Below, in pieces: positions 34,373-45,424 of a stretch of 64,000 bases of DNA (the stretch's first letter is position 1; every line of letters starts with the position of its first letter). The stretch comes from Crocodylus rhombifer. Taxonomy: Eukaryota > Chordata > Crocodylia > Crocodylidae. Location of the stretch: the NCBI GenBank assembly GCA_038503035.1, contig JAVSML010000949.1, positions 331,427 to 395,426 on the forward strand, given 5' to 3'. The translations under genes were made by a program, and so were the position numbers. The notes under the pieces are model-generated. The model ran no database searches, had not been told where the DNA came from, and worked only from the letters and a program-made list of their open reading frames with translations.

Positions 34373-36159
34373 AAACAGACCCATATTTGATGCATTATGA
34401 TTAGGTATAAGGAACTGCTGTGCAGATTTTCCTTGAGGGTTTCAGATAATACAGTGCAGAATAGAATTCCATCCCATGCCAAAAAAAGTCTGTTCTCTGC
34501 TCTTATTAAAAGAAGAGAGAAAGAAAAAAAATCATTTTCCTCCCCAAAATACCACAAAGGCAGCATTCTGTGTAGAGTTTCAGAGTCAGGACCATGAGGT
34601 TTTTATTTGGAAATGCCACAAGAAGCAATGTTGTTTCATGATACTTCCAAACGAATAACACATGCTTGTAGGAAGCACCCGGAATGGTATTATTTGCCTT
34701 TCCAACCAACCCCTCCCATTAAAATGGGTTAAAAGTGTATTTTCATGGGGGATAGGCACTGGAAAAGAAACAGCTGATATCTGTCACCTGGCTGGTCATT
34801 GGTTGTTAAATGCTTTGTTAAATGCTTTGCATGGTTTTGGAAATGTATTTAAGTGTCTGTAAAACTCATGGATGGGCAGGACTGTAAATCTTGATTAAAA
34901 ACAAGCAGCCCAATATCCTGGACATGCATGGGGCATTTTATTCGGCATTGTTACTGCAGGAGAAAAAGACAAGACAAGCGCATGCTGTGTTCCCATCTCC
35001 AGTCTACCACCTTTCCAAGGCATGCCTTTCTCCTTTCTTCAGTCTTCTCTGGAGTTACAGAGCACATCTTTTTGCTGCTTACCAATACAAGAAGAGTACC
35101 TATGCCTTAGTTCGCATAAGGTTCACAATTTGCTGCCATGATTAAATGCAAACCTCAGCAAAATTTTGCCTTCAAAGCTATCTAAGCTCTGACCTAGATT
35201 TACTGGTCCAGATTTACTTATTTAAATATATATGCAATGGGAAATGATCACTGGGGGTAGAACAGGGAAAGAACTAGGGTATGATCCTGATCTTACTCCC
35301 ATCAGTGTAAACTAAGCATAATTCCAGGTCCTTCCCTAAACTAGAGTCAGTCCCGTACCTAGACTCCTGGCAGCTCTGGGCAAACTTTTAGTATTGCCCC
35401 CCTACTTTGCCAGAGGCAATGATAATAATAATTGAACAATGGAAAACAATTAGGATTTTCAGGTCCCCTTTTTGTCCAGGCCCTGGGCAGCTGCCCAGTT
35501 CACCCATGCCTGTGTCTGGCTTTGACTACAGTGTCTTTTTTGTTGAGCTACTATAGACATGGGCTACTATACATCTGGCTATTCTGGCTCCAGGAAGATA
35601 AACCCTTTTTTAAGGAAAAAGGAAAAAGGAAGTTGAGGGTGTGTGTGGCTGATATAAATTGTGCCAGGACAGAAAACAGGAGCAGATCAGGACCAAGGAC
35701 TATAAAAAGACTCCCTTTCATTCCTTCACTACCCGCTGCATCAAAAACTCTGCAGTTCAACGTAAATATCAGGTTCAGCAGGTTAAAGAAAACATGATCT
35801 GGAAAATGGATGATCTGGGACACTTGTATAAACCAGTGTGTTGGGTGTGGAGGGGTTGCAAAGAAGAGTGAGAACACAAGAATGAGAAAAAAAGGTGACG
35901 GATATACAGGCAGGAGATAATATGAGATCTGACTTGGAAAACATGTGGTGTAGTCAGCCCATCAAAAGGGGAAAATAACCTGAAAAAAAATCACCCACCA
36001 GCAGGAGTATTTAGGCCACTGGAGATGTCCAAATGATCTTGGACACAACAGCCAAAGGAGATTTTGCAATGCATTGTGGGAACAAGAACCAACCAGCACC
36101 AGGCCGTAGAGGCAGAAGGATTAGGTCACAGAGCAAAAAAAAAAAGGGTAAGCATCACT
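34373..36159. other. Unique non-coding sequence
   Basis: No gene is seen. A small tandem duplication (TTGTTAAATGCTTTG twice) lies at about 34803-34832. 35335-35520 has G/C-rich words such as CCCTGGGCAGCTGCCCAG that may be an edge of a non-autonomous DNA element, but no inverted partner is clear. Confidence 0.45.
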
Positions 36160-36520
36160 CACTTTCTAGGCATCCAGAATACTGCATTCAGTTTTGGGCA
36201 CTTCATTACCATACAGATACAGATGAGCCGGAGGTAGTTTAGAGAAGAGGTGGGGGAAAAAAAGAATTATTAAGAGTTTGGAGAGAGTGACATATGAGAA
36301 AAGATTAAATCAGGAAAAGATACATGGCTTAGCTCTGAGACCACAAAGTGGGCAACCTAGTAATAGCCTACAAACATTGAAAGAGATAAACACAATGCAG
36401 GGAGATCATTTATTGAGTGTGGCAGAAAGGGGAGTGATGGGTTGAAATCCAGGGAGAGGAAGTATAGGGACAGTGAGGTCTGTGTGATGACAGAACAGGC
36501 TCCCAAAAGCAATGGTGGAA
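36160..36520 (+). mobile_element. Highly diverged CR1 fragment
   Basis: [16 protein letters not shown] is encoded at about 36169-36216, the CR1 'LEYCVQFWAPHY' segment. Weak matches to the following C-terminal region come next (GACATATGAGAAAAGATTAA, AACAGGCTCCCAAAAGCAAT). An older copy than its neighbours. Confidence 0.6.
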
Positions 36521-36684
36521 GCCAAGCTGCTTTGTAAAAATCAGGAATAATGAGGCAGCAAGTTTGTGATGTGTGTTGTTAAGAAAAGGCATTGGGCATT
36601 GCAGCTGTGAATCCCCTGATTTAGGAAGTGGGGAGTCTGGGAAGAATACACAGGGCAATAGTACAAGGGGCTCTTTACTACACA

Positions 36685-36850
36685 GATGTTTAGGGCTGGA
36701 AGAGACCTCATGAGATCATCAAGTCCGGTCACCTGCTGTGGGCAAGAAAGAGTGTCTAAAAACACACTACCAGGAGTGGGGTTTGAACCCACGCAGACAT
36801 ATGTCCATTGGATCTTAAGTCCAACACCTTAACCACTCAGCCATCCTGGT
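36685..36850 (-). repeat. tRNA-headed SINE-like unit with a CR1 tail
   Basis: Reading the minus strand, an 83-nt tRNA-Leu(TAA)-like head (36850-36768) is followed by a T5 run (about 36758-36762), a short linker, then GGACTTGATGATCTCATGAG and GTCTCTTCCAGCCCTAAACA, which is the CR1 3' terminal block. This head-to-tail order is that of a SINE mobilised by CR1. A chance tRNA gene next to a CR1 scrap is the alternative. A second tRNA-like/CR1 composite at 55424-55550 supports the SINE reading. Confidence 0.6.
36768..36850 (-). tRNA. tRNA-Leu (anticodon TAA)-like sequence, CpG-decayed
   Basis: The minus strand folds as a type II tRNA. The acceptor stem is ACCAGGA/TCCTGGT with discriminator A. The A box is TGGCTGAGTGG, the anticodon stem TTGGA/TCCAA with loop CTTAAGA (anticodon TAA). 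There is a long variable arm, and the T arm is GTGGG/CCCAC with loop TTCAAAC. Compared from memory with the canonical vertebrate tRNA-Leu(TAA), it differs at four sites, each a C-to-T or G-to-A change at a CpG. That pattern is expected of germline-methylated, non-functional DNA, whereas active tRNA genes are usually unmethylated. The fold is still possible with two G-U pairs, so function cannot be excluded. Confidence 0.75.
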
Positions 36851-37009
36851 GTGGGTACTAGACCCTCCTAGTGTGGGTAAGAGGAGGCACCTTCTTCAGT
36901 AAGACTATCTAGAAACGGACTGGAAAGATAATACTAGCTTCAAAGATCCTAGTGACAGTTGTCAACACTGTTTGGCTAGGCTGGGCTAGCCGAAGACTAT
37001 CGCAGAACC

Positions 37010-37300
37010 ACAGAAAACAAGGCTAGGAAAGGACCTCAGGAGGTCCCATCCAGTCCAATCCCCTGCTCAAAGCAGGACCAGCCCCAACTGCGTCATCCCA
37101 GCAGGGCTTTGTCTACCCAGGTCTTCAAAACCTCCAAGGATGGAAAGTCCACCACCTCTCTGGGTAACCTGTTCCAGTGCTTCACCACCCTCCTAGTAAG
37201 AAAGTTTTTCCTAATATCCAACCTCAACTTCCATTGCTGCAACTTGAGACCATTCCTCCTCGTTTGACAGTGGGCATCGATTTCTGTGAAGCAGGGTGTT
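37010..37300 (-). mobile_element. CR1 3' end, antisense
   Basis: AACCACAGAAAACAAGGCTA, GAAAGGACCTCAGGAGGTCC, then the minus-strand frame KHWNRLPREVVDFPSLEVLK and LDIRKNFLTRRVV. 5'-truncated after about 290 bp. Confidence 0.87.
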
Positions 37301-38182
37301 GCCAATGGCTGTCCAGGGATTCTTGAGAAGGAGAGAGTTTATCTATGCTACTCATGAAGCATCCCAAAAAACAAGCTTAGATCAGCCCAGCCCAGCTGCG
37401 AGTGCTCTAGACCTGGAATTGAGGTGGTGAGGACAGATCTTAAGGGCAGCAGTAGTAGGGGTAGAGGGAACATCTCTTGACATCCTCACTGCATTTGTTC
37501 CAGGAGAGGGTGGACCTTTGCTTTGGGCAACGGCCTTGAGGATGGCATGGAGACAGGCTAGTCAGACCTGTCAGACCTGTCGGGCATGAAATCTTGTAGG
37601 GTTCTGGGTGGACGATATTTTGACACCATCATGCACACAGGCTGTTGGCTGACCCTTAGGATGTTCTTTCTTTCAATGGCTGTGGTTATGAATAAACAAT
37701 ATTTTATGTGAAAGAAGCTGTTTGGTCCTGGATGATCTGAGCCCCAACTAGACCTGCTGAAGTGATCCCAATTTGTTCCAGGCAGCTGCCACTCTGGAAC
37801 CAGTCTGAGACGGGGACAATCATGTCATTCCATCTGCAGCTAGGATCTGACACTTGGGAATGGATTTAGTGAAGGATTTCAAGAGGCCCTGGAGACAGAG
37901 TCTGTCTGATAACTGTGACAACAGAAGCCCCACTACACCAGACTTTTCAAACCAGAACAAGGACGCAGGCCGTTGGGAGAATCCCAAATTAGAGAACATG
38001 CTCAGTGATTCAGTGGGGGCCTATGACTCCATGAACCCTCACATTGAGAAAGGAGCTGACTGAAGCATTAGAAGTGCAAGCCCAGAACTCTTGAACCTAT
38101 CTAGGTGCCTAACTCCCTTGGAACATCAATGAAAATGAGGTGCTTGAACAGCTGTAAAAAGTACTCCATTAGTGCTGCTTAA
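37301..38182. other. Unique non-coding sequence
   Basis: No gene or recognised repeat is seen. CAGACCTGTCAGACCTGTC near 37560-37580 is a small direct duplication. Confidence 0.5.
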
Positions 38183-38970
38183 TAGAGGTGTGTGAAAAAG
38201 GCCCTATTTGACTCAGATTCAGATTCAGCCTAAATTGGGGGCAGTGATTCGATTTGTTGATACAGATCACCTCCCCAATTTGATTTGGCTGAATCTGAAT
38301 CTGAAGATTCGATGCTGATTTGGAGATTCGGCGATTCAGACACAGCTTTAAAAGTTTTTTCTACATACCTCGAGGTACCAGCATGGCTTGTGAATGCTGT
38401 GATGCTGGAGTGGATGGCGCGTCCCACAGGAGTGCAGGAGGGCCCTCGTGTGCTCAGCAGTGAACCTGGAAGTGGACCAGAAGCACTAGTCCATTTCTGG
38501 TTCTGCTGGGAACTCTGCAGCTCCCCCCCCCCCACGCTCCCCAGGCTCAGCAATTAGCTGCAGGGGGACCCCAAAAGAACATACACCTATTAGAGCAGCA
38601 TAATATATTTGCTATGGCCTTATGGCTGAACCGGAGGGGTTGGTTCATGTCTTTGGAATGAAGTCAATGATTTATAAGTCACGAGGGGCCTCATCTACAG
38701 CACAGCAAAGCCAATGGGACTTCTCTGAAGCAGGCTGGCCAAGAAGCTCTCTAGCACCTTTCAGTTATTTTCTTTTGCAGATCCATGTGATACAGGAGGT
38801 TTTCCCAGTTCAGGATCTTAAAAGACAGTCTCTTTGCTATTGAATCCGAATTGGGCCAAATCTCTGCCAAATCGAATCAGGGACCGAAGCTTTGCATAGC
38901 CCCACTGCTTGAAGATTGCAAATGAGCTAAGAACCCGAATATCTGGGGCTCTTCACACACCTACACAACA
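38183..38970 (+). mobile_element. hAT-like non-autonomous element (copy 1)
   Basis: The left end TAGAGGTGTGTGAAAAAGGC matches, in reverse complement, the right end near 38955-38967 (GGGCTCTTCACACACCTAC). Internal subterminal arms are built of GATTCAGATTCAG words. A TTTTTTCTACATACCTCGAG block at about 38355-38375 is shared with copy 2. The 38575-38830 segment is shared with 45425-45665 in inverse orientation. A poly-C tract lies at 38523-38533. CAGGGGTGTGCAAA-type ends are typical of hAT elements. No transposase frame is evident. A clean 8-bp target duplication could not be identified. Confidence 0.6.
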
Positions 38971-39536
38971 CGAGTCAGTCCCAGATCTGTGACGCATCCA
39001 ACTGTATAGATACAAGAGACATCATTATTCCTGGGGCAGTTAAGGGACTTTTCCAAGTTGACATGTGAGGCCAGTGCCCAAGTCAGGAACTAAATGTGCA
39101 TTGTCTGAAGCTTGTACCATGGCACTCCTCACAAGACTAATCCTTCTCCTGACTCCAGTAAAAGATACTCTAGATTCTTTAAAGAAAATAGGTGCATAGT
39201 TACCAGAGTGAGAACCACACAGAGATCGTCTCTCGGGGGGGTTTCGTACACCAGTTCTGTGCTTCACAGCTTGGCTGGACTGGGTCCAAACTACACAGTT
39301 TGGGGAGAGATCTCTTGTGCAGTTGTTTTTCCTCTGGCTTCACTTTGACCCCTTTCAAAAGGCTCCTGTCTTGCTCCTTCTGGTTGGGAGGATGAACACC
39401 ATGCTCTCACGCTTGTGCATGATTCCTGGGGCCCAGAGCCTTGTTGCTTAGGCTGTGAAATGAGTCCTTATGAGGATGCCTCCATCTTCTATGCAGCTCC
39501 ATTTCATCATACTGGGAGCATCAAAATGTGGGTATT
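38971..39536. other. Unique sequence with a MIR-like fragment
   Basis: No gene is seen. A MIR-like block lies at 39035-39120. The rest has no recognised feature. Confidence 0.45.
39035..39120 (-). repeat. MIR-like fragment
   Basis: GGGGCAGTTAAGGGACTTTT, CCAAGTTGACATGTGAGGCC, AGTGCCCAAGTCAGGAACTA match antisense MIR order (gagaggttaagtgacttgcccaaggtcacacagc...gagctgggattcga). Confidence 0.5.
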
Positions 39537-39825
39537 AACTGCCCAGTAATCCAAAATTACTGCACAGCATGGGCATGTGTATGTCCATGCTGTGCAGTAA
39601 ATGTGGCAACTTATACCAGCTTGAGCATAAATTTGATCCCTGCATGATGCAAATTTATGCCCAATTAGTTACTTTGCAGTAATGCACATGTAGACACTTT
39701 TCTGCACAGTAACATTGTGTGTGTAGATTGAAGTTAGTCCCTGCTTTAATGTGTTGTAACACCTACATATATAACTTACTGTGCAGTAAGTTTAAACCGG
39801 CGTCAATGCATGTGTAGACATGCCC
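39537..39825. mobile_element. MITE-like element with nested perfect hairpins
   Basis: It ends CATGTGTAGACATGCCC, the family terminus; the left end (ACTGCCCAGTAATCC) is atypical or truncated. Hairpin 1 has a 16-bp stem TTACTGCACAGCATGG at 39557-39572 with its complement at 39585-39600. Hairpin 2 has a perfect 11-bp stem GCATAAATTTG at 39625-39635 with 39650-39660. Further TTACTGTGCAGTAA-type palindromes lie at about 39705 and 39778. Flanks GGGTATTA (left, about 39529-39536) and GGGTATTT (right, about 39829-39836) could be an 8-bp duplication but are offset from the right end. Confidence 0.7.
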
Positions 39826-40984
39826 ACTGGGTATTTTCACTGACCTTAAGGAAAAAGGGCCGGGATATCTCTACAAGGGCATAGGACAGAGGAATTTGTG
39901 GGTTCAGGAGGTCAGAAGTGTGATAGCAGAAGGGCATGCCTGCACAACTGTGTTTGTGTGTGTATTGGCACACTCGCCTGCGTGTATGTGTGACAGAGCA
40001 CAAGCGAGAGGGGGGGGAAAGAATATGTGCAAGCCTGTACATGGGTATCTCTTGCTATTTGGAGTAGCAGGCTCTAGAGTTTGGCACCCAGGCTGCCAGA
40101 TACCACTATCACCACTTCATAAGAACGGCTCTGCCCATTCCTTCTGATGCGTGCTGTGGGGAAGAAGAAGTGCATTTCCAAAGCCAGCCTCATTCCTTTG
40201 CTTTCGGGGAAAGGAGAGAGTTGCCAGTAATGCTTTTTTTCACCAGTGCCACTGAGAAATTCCAGAATATTAATGTAAATATTTTATCATGAAGGATTGT
40301 TGCTGGATTAAACCCTCCTACATGGGTATAAGGGATGTGGGACCGTTTATGGGGCTACAGCAGGGGGAGTCAATTGTTGTAGGCATGTCCAATTTGGGGA
40401 ATATTTCTGACAAATATGCATAAATAGCTTGAGAACATGGATCCATTAGGGTTTTGCTCACTGTAGAAATACTGCATTGAAACTGGACAGCACAGCAAGT
40501 ATAAATCAAACCTGAACAGCAATCCCATGGTGGTGCAGATTATATCAGTGTGCAATAAGGATAACATGACATTTTGGAATGAACAAAACCAAAATCAGGA
40601 TAGAGTTGAATTTTTATATAAAATTGGGCCTCACTACTGCTGTCTCTCCAGCTAATTGAATACAGGTACTTCCCCCCTGATATTACAACATTCCTCCGGT
40701 GTGTAACTAAAATTAAATGAAAGTAGGATCTGAAATAGCATTGGAATCAGTTGACATTTCTGTAGTATTTTTCCCTCTGATGAAAAGGTTTATGGGGAAA
40801 AAAGTAGGGATTTTTTTCCAGTTTTTCATGAAGACAATTTTATTTTTATGGTAACAATTCTTGGTTTTCAGAATTTGAAAACTGAAAAAAAAAAAAAGGT
40901 TTTATAATTATTGCTATCTGAAAAGCAAACCCCAAAATATGTTACTGAGAAGGGGATTTAAAAAAAAAAAATTAAACTTTTGGT
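39826..40984. other. Unique non-coding sequence
   Basis: No gene is seen. 39955-39990 is TG-rich. 40780-40960 is TTTT/AAAA-rich and may be an ancient repeat. Confidence 0.5.
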
Positions 40985-41610
40985 ATCGTAGAATCCTAGA
41001 GAAATAGGATTGGAAGGGACCTCAAGAGGCCTCTAATCAAGCAAGGAATATTTCTGGCTAAGCTCTCCCTACCAGTGATTATTTAACTTGTACTAGACGC
41101 CCTCCAGTGATAGAGAATCCGCCATCTCTGTCCCCCTTGTTAACGTCCCTCTTAGAAAGTTCTTCCTAATATCCAACTTAAATCTCCCTTCTTGCTATTT
41201 AAGACCACGACCTTGGAACAGCGCCCATCACGGTGCTCTGGCTAACAAGCCTTTCTGTAGTGGAAGAGCAACACACCCCTCTTGGTCTTCTCTTCCCCAG
41301 GCTAAACAACCCCACTTGGAAACCATTCCTCATATGTCAAGTCTGAGTTACCAAATAATTTCTTATTGCTCTTAACTGGGCTTTTTCCAATTCGTGCATC
41401 TTTTTCTTAAATTACAGTGACCCAAATAAGATGCTATAATCCAGATTGAGGCTTTCACTCAGTTCAGGTAAAAACCTATCACATGACTTGCATGAAATTC
41501 CCTTCCTAATGATACATCCTATTATTGTCCCTAATGGACTCATATTTAGTCTGCCACTAACCCGCATGGCCTTTTCAGAAGTCTTCAGGTCTAGCCAGTC
41601 ATTTCCCTAT
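40985..41610 (-). mobile_element. Old CR1 LINE, antisense
   Basis: GTAGAATCCTAGAGAAATAG and GGAAGGGACCTCAAGAGGCC mark the 3' terminus. AGTTCTTCCTAATATCCAAC, AACAAGCCTTTCTGTAGTGG and GTCTTCTCTTCCCCAGGCTA follow in antisense ORF2 order, up to CATGGCCTTTTCAGAAGTCT. Coding frames are lost. Confidence 0.8.
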
Positions 41611-43000
41611 TTGTATTAGTGCATTTGAGGGCTTCTTTAATACCTGTTGAATTTTTCATCAAAATGTTCTGCCATATCCCCAAGTGGTTTCACCTAAGAT
41701 CTCAGCAATTTGTGATCTGTACTTAGGGAAAATCCCAGCATCCTCACTCCAAGGTATCAATCAAAGCCATTCGGGATGACAAACATAGTGATGGAGATGA
41801 AGTAGACCTCTGGATTGGAACAGTCCTAAATTCCAGGGCAGCTCAGATCTCCTGCCATTGCAAAACTGCTCTTTTTCACAGTGATAAAAGAAACAAAGAA
41901 GACTATAAAGGTTTTGGATTATGGATTCTTTAGTGAGTTGAGGGCATTCAGCGCTATATCAAGTTTTTGACAAAGCTATTTTTTTCCCCTCTTGAAAAAC
42001 AGTATTGCCTTGAAACTGAATTTTTTTTTAAGATTCCTCACATCCAGAGGCCCTGGCCCTGCTTGCACTGAAACCCCTAACTCAGTATGCCATTCTTAGT
42101 CTTAGTCATGAGATTTTCTTGCACTGTGGTGAGTCAGCTTCTTAAGAGAGAGGATGTTGGTGGCATGTTTGTGTGTTTGCTACAGCCTTGGACTACTTAC
42201 TAAAGTAAAAGCTTGGGGAATCGTCCTTGCAGTTCAGTTTCCCAAGCTCTCCTTTAATAACTATGGCTATCGTTGAAAGCTGAATAATAATTAGCAAACA
42301 GAAAATTTGCACGGTACGAGGTATGGGTGTGGCAGGGCGTACCCCGTCCATTCAATACCTTAAACTCTTCAAAGTGAAGCAGTTAAAGGGAAAAGCTAGC
42401 AAATTCTCTTCCAACTTCAGATGGCCTACAGCTTCACCGAAAATATACTCCGCTGCATCATAAGGCTTTCCCTTCTACCTACAGCAGGCGTCCCAAAGTG
42501 ATGGCTAACCCAATTTTATCCATCAGTCACCCAAACTGCAAAATTGATCTCCCACAACCAATTTGTGCTTTGCACAAAAGCTAGTCAAACAGGGCCAAAT
42601 GGAGAAGGGTTGTTTCAGAGTTTAAGGCAGCCCAATGGTTGCAGGGACCTGGGGACGGACTTGATTTGACATATCAATGACAACAGCAGATCAGCACATC
42701 TGACTCATGGATGCCCTTTTGTCTGTCTGCCTTAGCCCTAAAGGTTTTCATTTTGAATGCAAGTTTATTTCTAAAGCACATTAAGTCCTTTTTTTTTCGA
42801 GACAGTGTTGATGGAGTATTTTTTTCCCTATAAAAGAGTTTCTCACCCAAACTTGCAGTTTCCTTGAAATAAAAATGCTTGGTGAGAATGTGTCAATTTT
42901 AACACTTGAAGATGGGAAAAATCTGAACAAACCTATTGGCTTACCCTTTTCATATCAACAGCTTTATTGCACTCACTTATTATATTCATTGTAAAGATAG
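41611..43000. other. Unique non-coding sequence
   Basis: No gene or recognised repeat is seen. 41611-41780 might extend the CR1 but does not align convincingly by eye. Confidence 0.45.
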
Positions 43001-44904
43001 TGTTTTAAAGCTATATAATGGTTAATGTTTGATTACAACAATAAAAGTCAAAATGACAAAGCAGAAATGAAACTTCCATTTTATAAAGGCAAGAAGTTCT
43101 TTGACATTATGACAATCTCACTCTTTGACATTACCAAACTGAAATGTTTCTCTCATTCTTGGAAAGGGTTACTTTGCAACAAATTCAGAAACTTTGGCTT
43201 TTCATTACAATTCAGAATTCAGAACCATTATTTTCTGAAGTTTTGTAATTCCCTGCAACATGGATTTCCCTTTACCACCCATGAAGCCTTAAGGATATGC
43301 AGCAGTCTTGCTTTATACCAAGACTAATAGACATGGAAAAGACCAAGAGACATATCTTTAATGATATTTTTTTTCATTGCTAGGACTTAATATGTGTACT
43401 ACAAAAAACATCTAGTGTACAGGTGATTACTTCTGTCCCAAATGATTAAGCAGTAAGAGTTTATCTGGAAAGTTTTCCAGTAATACTTGTATGAATATCT
43501 CTTCTGAAGTGATGTAAACTAACCTAAACTGAAAAAAAAACAAAAACCCAAACCCTTATGTCAGAAGAAGAATGTCCACATAAGTTAAAGTTATCTTAGT
43601 ATAACTCACTTCAACCTGTACTAGTATAACTCTTCAGCAAACCCTAAACAGGTAAAAAGTGGGAGAATAAAATAGAGGAGGATGTGAGAAACTAAAGGCC
43701 CAATGCACAACCCATAAATTATTTGCACTGATTTCAAGAAGCTTTGATCAAAACCTAACTGACCCTCCAAAGAAAGTTGCAGCAAAACCAAGATCCAACC
43801 CCTGCTTTCCCGACTCACGGGACTTAATGCCTGCCCATCCTCTCCATGCACTGTACCATTGTGTTGACAAGTATTTCGAACAACAGCTTGATGGGTCTCC
43901 TTGGACCATTTGAAACAATAAAAATGCTCCTCACAAAAAAGGCCTCCAAGCTGAAGAGAGGGAGATGGCCCAAGAGGCAGGAGTTTTCTACGCGATACAG
44001 GAGACTTGGCAATGAGTGTGCAATTATATCTCATTCCAGACAGGGAAAATAACCAAAACCATGAGGTTTTTCATGGAACAAATGGGAACCATGTGACCTG
44101 ACACAATGGAAAAAGCCGAGCTGCTTTCGGCTCCCTGAGTCTTGACACTTCTTTTTGATTTAACCGCAATAATCTAACTGGAAAATGAATAAATGTCAAG
44201 TTCTTTTCAATAAATCTGTGCATGAGTGAGAAAAGGAACCAGAATAAAAGCTTTTCATGACATAAAGTTCATATGCTTGGATCCCTGTCAACATTTGCTT
44301 TATATTTTTCTTATTATTATTATTAGATGGGGCTGCACCATTATATTTAAAAAATCAAAATGCTGTAGAAAATCAGGGAACTTGCCAATTTCTGGTGAGC
44401 TTGGCCTGAAAGTCAAATACAAAACAAGATGCCCCGAGTCAAGATACAGCTATTCATATTCATGTTTTTAAAATAAAATGCCAGCATTTGGTAGAAATAA
44501 TAATATAATAATAAATGCATAAAAACTAGTAATAGTAATTTGGAAGTAAGGGTAAATATTTTCCTGGCACTTGTTTGTTGAGAATCAAGCCTAAATATCT
44601 CAGGTTTTTTTGTATTTTGAGATGAGGTTAGTTTTTCCAAATGTCTTTCCTCCAATCAGAAGTTATTTTTTGATGGTATGAAAATGCTGGTGCACAAGCA
44701 GCAGGACAAATAATTGAAGGAAGAAAAAAAGAGGTGGCCAGGAGATGCCATCTGCAGAATGATCAGTCTCATCTAAATGCATATTTTCCCATATCATTAA
44801 CTGAAATAAGGTGGTCTCAGCAATGAAATCTCTGAGAGCAGGGTGAGCCCAGGGCTGGCAGAGCCAAGGCTCAGTAGGACGCTATCTCCACAACCAAACT
44901 AGGG
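43001..44904. other. Unique non-coding sequence
   Basis: No gene is seen. The 100-residue frame at 43025-43327 (+) is rich in Phe, Lys and Asn from AT-rich text and is probably not coding. The 137-residue minus-strand frame at 43621-44034 has no recognisable domain. A TTA run lies at 44311-44325. Confidence 0.5.
44311..44325. repeat. (TTA)n microsatellite
   Basis: Five TTA units. Confidence 0.8.
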
Positions 44905-45020
44905 ATCTGTTGTACTGGACACTGTACAGACCTACAGTCCAAGACAGTCTCTGAATTTAAAATTTACAATATTTATAGATAACAGGGTCCAGTAAAGGGC
45001 CTTGTCCCATGTTATAGACA
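44905..45020 (-). repeat. MIR-related sauropsid SINE fragment (tentative)
   Basis: GTTGTACTGGACACTGTACA followed by GACCTACAGTCCAAGACAGT resembles the '(t)gtgctaggcgctgtacaaacac...agacagtc' part of a MIR-type SINE, like 13240-13400. Confidence 0.4.
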
Positions 45021-45167
45021 GTCCTTTGAAGTTAATGTGTATGCTGTCATGGGTAAAGCTTTGCAACTTGCTGAATCAGAGCCTGAACTAGGAATTAAGT
45101 AGTACCCAGGCCATATGTCGCCCTAGACATAATGAAAGTCCAGAGAGCTGTTACGGGAGAGGGTAGA

Positions 45168-45345
45168 ATCATAGAAAAGTAGGGCTGCAAGGGACCTCAC
45201 AAAATCATCTAGCCTAGCCCCCTGCTCAAGGCACCATCATCCCTAAACCATCCAGCCAAGTGTCAGTCCAACGGGCCTTGAAAACTTCCATGGATGGAGA
45301 TTTCAAAATCCCTTTAGGTAGAATCCCCTGGACAGCTGAAATATC
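45168..45345 (-). mobile_element. CR1 3' terminus, antisense
   Basis: ATCATAGAAAAGTAGGGCTG, CAAGGGACCTCACAAAATCA, then CCTTGAAAACTTCCATGGAT. Truncated after about 175 bp. Confidence 0.78.
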
Positions 45346-45424
45346 TTAATCATTGTGGCTTAGAGCAATGGATAGAAAAGATCTATGCCTTTGTGATTCA
45401 ACAGGTGAGAGACTTTCTTTTAAG

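Noticed and set aside
43025..43327. 100-residue plus-strand frame
   Set aside because: Its Phe/Lys/Asn-rich composition follows from AT-rich DNA, and there is no domain or splice context.
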